Assembly (NCBI RefSeq): GCF_013184805.1
Contig: NZ_JAATNG010000004.1
Span: 309,478-373,477 of the forward strand
Length of the DNA: 64,000 bases
DNA from: Pseudoruegeria sp. HB172150
GTDB taxonomy: Bacteria > Pseudomonadota > Alphaproteobacteria > Rhodobacterales > Rhodobacteraceae
Direction: 5' to 3'
The notes under the pieces were generated by a model. It had not been told where the DNA came from. It did no database searches and worked only from the letters and a program-made list of their open reading frames with translations. Shown piece after piece: positions 59,675 to 64,000 of this stretch; the stretch's first letter is position 1, and the number at the start of each line of letters is the position of its first letter. A program made the translations under genes and the position numbers.

Positions 59675-60975
59675 GTGCTGCTGCCGTCGGCCTGATCGGG
59701 CTTGCGATCCTTCTTGTCCTGCTGATCATCCGCATCCCCGTGGCGATCGCAATGTTCGTCGTGGGCTGGTGCGGCATCGCCGCGCTGAACGGCATCAAGG
59801 CGGCCAACGGGCTGCTGGCGTCCGAAACCTTTACATTGGCCTCGTCCGGCGAACTGGTGGTGGTGCCGCTCTTCATCCTGATGGGCAACGTCGCCAGCGT
59901 CACCGGGATGAGCCGCAGGCTTTACGACGCGGCCTATGCCATCATCGGGTCGATCCGCGGCGGGCTGGCCTCTGCCACCGTCGTCGGCTGCGGCGGGTTC
60001 GCGGCGCTGTCCGGCTCGTCGGTCGCCTCGGCCCTGACCATGGGCAAGGTCGCCCTGGCAGAGATGAACCGCTTCAAATACGACGACCGGCTGTCCACCG
60101 GCGTGGTCGCCGCGGGCGGTACACTCGGTATCCTGATCCCGCCCTCGACCGGCTTCGTGATCTACGCGATCCTGACAGAGCAATCCATCGGCCGGCTGTT
60201 CCTGGCTGGCGTGGTGCCGGGCCTGCTGCTGCTGGGCTGCTTCGTGCTGACCGTCACGCTGATCTGTTTTATCCGCCCCGCCTTCGGCCCCACCGGCCCC
60301 CGCACCTCGATGTCGGAAAAGGCGCGCGCGCTGGTCGGCGCCGGCCCCATCGTCGGCGTGATCGTTCTGACCATCGGCGGCATCTACGGCGGCCTGTTCT
60401 CTCCGACAGAGGCGGCGGCGGTCGGCGCCGGGCTCGTCATCCTGATCGGCTTCGTTTCGCGCACGCTCAGCCTGCGCGACCTCTGGGTCGCCAGCCGCCA
60501 GTCCGTCGTGACCACCGCGACGGTCATGCTGATCCTGATCGCGGCGCACATGATCAACCCGTTCCTCGCCCTGTCGCATATCCCAAGCGCCGTCGGCGAG
60601 TTCCTGATTTCGCTGAACCTGCCGGTCGTCGGCACGCTGATGATCATCCTCGCCGTCTACCTCGTGCTCGGCTGCTTCCTCGAAGGCTTCGCGATGCTGG
60701 TGCTGACGCTGCCGATCTTCTTCCCGATCATCACCCAGCTGGGGATCGACCCGATCTGGTTCGGCGTGCTGGTGGTCCTGACGCTGGAAATGGGCCTGAT
60801 CTCGCCCCCCGTCGGCATCAACGTCTTCATCGTGAAATCCGTGGCCTCGGACGTGCCGCTCAGCCGCATCTTCGTGGGCGTGCTGCCGTTCTGGTGCGCG
60901 ATGCTGGTGACGCTGGCGATCCTCGTCGCCTTCCCGCAGATCACGCTTTTCCTGCCGTCGACGATGATCCAGTGA
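59671..60975 (+). CDS. TRAP transporter large permease (DctM type)
   Basis: 434-residue polytopic permease with about twelve spans. Family blocks include GELVVVPLFILMGNVA, GCGGFAALSGSSVASALTMG, GGTLGILIPPSTGFVIYAIL and LEMGLISPPVGINVFIVK. The ATG overlaps the dctQ stop (ATGA). Together with the preceding genes it imports the substrate of the catabolic cluster. Confidence 0.95.
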   Translation: MSAAAVGLIGLAILLVLLIIRIPVAIAMFVVGWCGIAALNGIKAANGLLASETFTLASSGELVVVPLFILMGNVASVTGMSRRLYDAAYAIIGSIRGGLASATVVGCGGFAALSGSSVASALTMGKVALAEMNRFKYDDRLSTGVVAAGGTLGILIPPSTGFVIYAILTEQSIGRLFLAGVVPGLLLLGCFVLTVTLICFIRPAFGPTGPRTSMSEKARALVGAGPIVGVIVLTIGGIYGGLFSPTEAAAVGAGLVILIGFVSRTLSLRDLWVASRQSVVTTATVMLILIAAHMINPFLALSHIPSAVGEFLISLNLPVVGTLMIILAVYLVLGCFLEGFAMLVLTLPIFFPIITQLGIDPIWFGVLVVLTLEMGLISPPVGINVFIVKSVASDVPLSRIFVGVLPFWCAMLVTLAILVAFPQITLFLPSTMIQ

Positions 60976-61037
60976 CCGGGCCGGGCAGGGGCGCTAGGCT
61001 GCGCGCAGCATAACGCCGAGGGGAGGGAGGCCCCGCC

Positions 61038-61637
61038 ATGGACAAGTCCAACGAGATCCGCAAGCTGCAGGCGCAGGGCGTGCACCACATCACGCTGGTG
61101 GGCGCCGACCGCCAGACATCCATCGATTTCTGGGAGGGCGTGCTGGGCATGCCCTTCATCTTCGACCAGCCCAATCTCGACGACCCGAACCAGGGGCACC
61201 TCTACTTCGACCCGGGTGACGGCCGGCTGATCACCATCTTCACCAACGAAGACCGCAAGCCCGACCCGGCGCGCACGCCCACCGACATCGGCTGCGTCCA
61301 CCACATCGCCTTCAACGTCAGCCAGGCGACGTTCCGGCAATGCGTCAAGCGCCTCGACGCCCGGGGCATCCAGCATTCCGGTCCCAAGGACCGCGGCTTC
61401 ATGGATTCGATCTACTTCAAGGACCCGCTGGGCCTGCTGATCGAACTCGCCAGTTATCGCTTCGAGCCGCCCGAAGGCTGCCGCCACGCTGACGTGATGA
61501 TCGAGGCGCACCGCATCCGCGTCGAACGCGGCGACTACAACCTCGCCGAGGAACACCTCGCCGACGCCATCGAAGGTCTGGTCGAACGCCGCCAGCAATC
61601 GCTCTCCGCCGACAGGGGCGCGAAGAACCCGTACTGA
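61038..61637 (+). CDS. VOC-superfamily protein with helical C-terminal tail (possible ring-cleavage or lyase enzyme)
   Basis: 199-residue VOC protein. Two half-modules give likely metal ligands: His in GVHHITLVGADRQ, His in GCVHHIAFNVSQ and Glu in LLIELASYRFEPP. Residues about 160-199 are helical and charged. It resembles the ring-cleaving PcpA/LinE group more than glyoxalase I, but is shorter. It begins 62 bases after dctM behind GGGGAGGGAGG and is followed within 26 bases by the hydroxylase, so an aromatic role is plausible; this is inference. Confidence 0.75.
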   Translation: MDKSNEIRKLQAQGVHHITLVGADRQTSIDFWEGVLGMPFIFDQPNLDDPNQGHLYFDPGDGRLITIFTNEDRKPDPARTPTDIGCVHHIAFNVSQATFRQCVKRLDARGIQHSGPKDRGFMDSIYFKDPLGLLIELASYRFEPPEGCRHADVMIEAHRIRVERGDYNLAEEHLADAIEGLVERRQQSLSADRGAKNPY

Positions 61638-61663
61638 CCCACACGCGCCGAGGAAGAGGCCCC

Positions 61664-63247
61664 ATGACCCACGACTACGACATCATCATCAACGGCGGCG
61701 GACCCGTCGGCATGGGCCTCGCCATCGACCTCGGCCAGCGCGGTCTTTCCGTCGCCGTCGTCGAGAAATACCCCGAGCCACAGCCGATCCCAAAGGGCCA
61801 GAACCTGACCCAGCGCACCGCCGAGCACTTCCGCGCCTGGCACTGCGAGGATGAACTGCGCACCGCCCACCACATCCCCAAGGGCGCCGGGATCGGCGGC
61901 ATCACCACCTACCGCTCGCTCCTCAGCGACTATTCCTACGACTGGCTGTCGCGCGAATCCGTCGCCGACTACTACTTCGCCGCCAACGCCCGCCTGCCGC
62001 AATACGCCACCGAAAGCGTCCTGCGCGCCCGCGCCGCCCAGATCCCGAACATCGACCTCCTCTACGGCTGGGAGGGCACGGCCCTCGGCCAGGACGCCAC
62101 CTCCGCCACGCTGGAGATCACAGAGCGCAACGGCACCGCCCGCCGCACCCTCACCGCGCAGTACCTCGTCGGCGCCGACGGCAGCCACAGCTTCACCCGC
62201 GACGCCGCCGGGATGAGCCAGACCCTGCGCGACCACGACCGCCGCATGATCCTCGCCGTCTTCACCTCGCCCGACCTCCACGCCAAGCTCGAACGCTATC
62301 CCGGCAAGGCGTTCTTCTGCGTCCTGCACCCGGATTACGAAGGCTACTGGCTGTTCTTCGGCCGCGTCGACCACGGCAAGAGCTTCTTCTTCCACGCCCC
62401 CGTGCCGCTCGACACCACCAAGGACAATTTCGACTTCCACGCCTTCATCACCAAGGCCATCGGCGAGCCCACCGACCTCACCATCGACCACCTCGGCTTC
62501 TGGGACCTGCGCGTCGCGATAGCCGACGATTACCGCAAGGGCCGCATCTTCATCGCCGGCGACGCCGCGCATTCGCACCCGCCCTACGGCGGCTACGGCG
62601 TGAACATGGGGCTGGAGGATGCGCGCAACCTCGGCTGGAAACTCGCCGCCGCGGTGCAGGGCTGGGGCAGCGACGCGCTGCTCTCCAGCTACGACGCCGA
62701 ACGCCGCCCGGTCTTCGAGACCCTCGCCGAGGGCTTCATCGAGCGCTACATCCACGAGGACCGCGATTTCCTCGACACATACGCGCCGGAACCCGACCCG
62801 GCGCTGTTTGCCGAGAAATGGAACAACCGCGACCTGAACGATGCCGAGGTCAACGCCTTCGAACCCAATTACGAAGGCTCCCCCCTCTGCCCGGTCCCCG
62901 GCGCGGCGCCGTCAGCCCGCGGCACCCACAGCTTCGCCGCCCGCCCCGGCCACCACCTCGCCCCCTGCTCCCTGTCGGACGGCCGCGACCTGTTCCAGGC
63001 TCTGGGATCGGGCTACGCCCTCCTCGACTTCACCCCGGACGGCCGCGGCGCCGCCTTCGAGGCCACCGCCCGCCGCCTCGGCCTCCCCTTCACCCGCATC
63101 GCCGACCCCGGCGGAGACGGCGCGCGGGTTTACGGCACCCCCCTCGTCCTCGTCCGCCCCGACCACTTCGTCGCCTGGAGCGGGGGGGACGGGGAGGCGG
63201 ATGCCGTGCTGGGTGTGGCTGTTGGAAAGGTCGGGGAGGTGGTTTGA
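61664..63247 (+). CDS. FAD-dependent aromatic hydroxylase (PheA/TfdB/MhpA group)
   Basis: 527-residue class A flavoprotein monooxygenase. The FAD motif NGGGPVGMGLAIDLGQRG is at the N terminus, the DG motif in YLVGADGSHSFTRD, and the second FAD motif FIAGDAAHSHPPYGGYGVN. The C-terminal thioredoxin-like domain has about 130 residues. Enzymes of this group add a hydroxyl to phenolic acids with NAD(P)H and O2. The start follows GAGGAAGAGG. Last gene of the cluster before a 350-base gap. Confidence 0.88.
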   Translation: MTHDYDIIINGGGPVGMGLAIDLGQRGLSVAVVEKYPEPQPIPKGQNLTQRTAEHFRAWHCEDELRTAHHIPKGAGIGGITTYRSLLSDYSYDWLSRESVADYYFAANARLPQYATESVLRARAAQIPNIDLLYGWEGTALGQDATSATLEITERNGTARRTLTAQYLVGADGSHSFTRDAAGMSQTLRDHDRRMILAVFTSPDLHAKLERYPGKAFFCVLHPDYEGYWLFFGRVDHGKSFFFHAPVPLDTTKDNFDFHAFITKAIGEPTDLTIDHLGFWDLRVAIADDYRKGRIFIAGDAAHSHPPYGGYGVNMGLEDARNLGWKLAAAVQGWGSDALLSSYDAERRPVFETLAEGFIERYIHEDRDFLDTYAPEPDPALFAEKWNNRDLNDAEVNAFEPNYEGSPLCPVPGAAPSARGTHSFAARPGHHLAPCSLSDGRDLFQALGSGYALLDFTPDGRGAAFEATARRLGLPFTRIADPGGDGARVYGTPLVLVRPDHFVAWSGGDGEADAVLGVAVGKVGEVV

Positions 63248-63375
63248 GGGGGGATCGGCCATGAGCCGCCGTTCATCACAAATGGAGTGAACGGCAACTG
63301 CGAGCCCAAACTGACCAGAGCGCGTCAGGCCGATTTTGCACGCGCAGCGACGCGCTCAGCTTATCGACCGGCCCT

Positions 63376-63412
63376 TAGCAGACTTCACCCCACGCGCGGC
63401 GAAGGTCTGCTA
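63376..63412. repeat. Fold-back sequence 1
   Basis: TAGCAGACTTC pairs with GAAGGTCTGCTA (one bulged G) across a loop of 14 bases, a stem of 11 pairs. It may be a terminator for the hydroxylase transcript or part of a mobile fold-back element. Confidence 0.55.
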
Positions 63413-63444
63413 TCGTGGTCCGCAAAGGACAATGATGCACGTAA

Positions 63445-63469
63445 ATTCGCCAAACGCCGTTTGGTGAAT
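63445..63469. repeat. Fold-back sequence 2
   Basis: ATTCGCCAAAC-gcc-GTTTGGTGAAT: 11-bp arms with one wobble pair. It could be an operator-like palindrome or a hairpin in the same interspersed element as fold-back 1. Confidence 0.55.
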
Positions 63470-63597
63470 GCGGTTTTCAAGGCACCAGCTCAAACGATTG
63501 GTCGCAGAACATTCTCTGCTTTCGCCACTGTCTCAGCCTTCCGGCTGGGGGCGTTGCCCACCCTACACTTACTGAGCAACCGCCTGATACGCCGGGA

Positions 63598-64000
63598 TCA
63601 TGTCCAGACCTCGGATGCCACGCGATAGAGGTTACCGCCCAGGAATTTGCCGCAGTCCGCGTCTGACCAGCCGTTCTCCAGGAGTTTGTCGACCAATGCG
63701 GCAACGATCTGGTAGGGTGCCGGAGTCGGCACACCCTTGGCCGACATTGCTCGCAGTACACCGCCATCAGGGAACAGAAGATCACCTAGCGGGCTCATAC
63801 CCGACACGGCGGTCTGGGTGATATCCGGGATCCAGTCAGAGCCGAAGCCGACGTGGTCAATGCCGACGAGGCTGGCGATATGGTCTATATGACGGAACAG
63901 GATGTCTGTCGTCACGATATCCGGGTTCGAGGGATCGACGAAGCCGCCGACCATGTTGATCGAGCAGACCCCGCCGCTGTCGCCGATCGCCTTGAACAGC
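63598..64000 (-). CDS. Membrane dipeptidase (peptidase M19) family protein, N-terminal part beyond the window
   Basis: The C-terminal 133 residues of a renal-dipeptidase-like metallohydrolase. The frame is open to the window edge (SGGVCSINMVGGFVDPSNPD), so the visible Met at 63954 is internal. The metal/active-site region HIDHIASLVGIDHVGFGSDW and the end SDADCGKFLGGNLYRVASEV match family M19. Such enzymes cleave dipeptides or D-amino-acid derivatives and sometimes lactones. It faces the hydroxylase gene, so it belongs to a different transcript. Confidence 0.85.
   Translation of the reverse strand, partial: LFKAIGDSGGVCSINMVGGFVDPSNPDIVTTDILFRHIDHIASLVGIDHVGFGSDWIPDITQTAVSGMSPLGDLLFPDGGVLRAMSAKGVPTPAPYQIVAALVDKLLENGWSDADCGKFLGGNLYRVASEVWT

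Larger units (their letters stand above)
63248..63597. other. Intergenic region with two fold-back structures
   Basis: 350 bases between the hydroxylase stop and the convergent dipeptidase stop. It holds a long stem (63376-63412) and a 25-bp inverted repeat (63445-63469). A short open frame here lacks family features. The sequence looks like a decayed or non-coding interspersed element. Confidence 0.5.

Noticed and set aside
63287..63628. Possible 113-residue protein in the gap after the hydroxylase
   Set aside because: Arg/Ala/Ser-rich, no family features, crosses two fold-back structures and the end of the dipeptidase gene. More like non-coding or decayed sequence.

Overview
The window is GC-rich and gene-dense. 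Its content points to an alphaproteobacterium of the Rhodobacteraceae (roseobacter-like). The indicators are a PHB pair (phaA, phaB), a SoeABC-type sulfite dehydrogenase, a zur-znuCB/znuA locus, TRAP and ABC uptake systems, ETF:ubiquinone oxidoreductase, an ispE/polyprenyl synthase/DUF2007/tRNA methyltransferase neighbourhood, and repeated intergenic elements of a kind I recall from that family. This placement is inferred from gene content, not from a phylogeny.

Layout. 1-7.3 kb: 3' end of sua5, YqgE, a lone DsbD N-terminal-domain protein, an azlCD exporter with a membrane protein, greA, a glyoxalase-like protein and ETF-QO. 7.3-9.5 kb: a His/Met-rich exported protein and a divergent SDR/TetR pair with two clear palindromic operators. 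9.7-14.6 kb: TPR protein, ispE, polyprenyl synthase, DUF2007, tRNA methyltransferase and DUF465. 14.6-19.5 kb: GcvA-like LysR with a 38-residue divergent gene, phaB, phaA, an EAL protein and tag. 19.5-23.0 kb: an island with tlpA-like, argH, a small lipoprotein, DUF2834 and an amidotransferase, bounded by two inverted copies of a 60-bp element. 23-29 kb: a soluble triple-PAS chemoreceptor, an oxidoreductase and a pxpB-pxpC-pxpA 5-oxoprolinase operon. 29-33 kb: mtnA, CoxG-like, TauE-like, a YedK/HMCES protein with Pro in place of the catalytic Cys2, and a SHOCT protein.

33-39.4 kb: a five-gene carbohydrate ABC operon with a glycoside hydrolase and two oddly extended permeases. 39.8-43.4 kb: zinc uptake locus with a Zur box, and ExoD. 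43.5-46.2 kb: an operon of two EEP-fold phosphodiesterases around a glycerophosphodiester phosphodiesterase. Then come tRNA-CAT (Met), a polysaccharide flippase and a beta-helix protein with duplicated C-terminal domains. 50.8-55.4 kb: soeABC. 55.9-64 kb: a GntR-controlled catabolic cluster with a LigM/DesA-like aryl O-demethylase homologue, a TRAP transporter, a VOC protein, an FAD hydroxylase and the end of an M19 dipeptidase. It looks like an uptake-plus-demethylation-plus-hydroxylation route for a small, probably methoxylated, acid.

The most unusual points are the C2P YedK protein, the DUF11-like insert and the N-terminal membrane extension in the ABC permeases, the uncharacterised demethylase/TRAP/hydroxylase cluster, and two families of interspersed elements that sit just 3' of genes in the gene's own orientation. 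No CRISPR array, prophage, transposase, rRNA or complete insertion sequence was seen.
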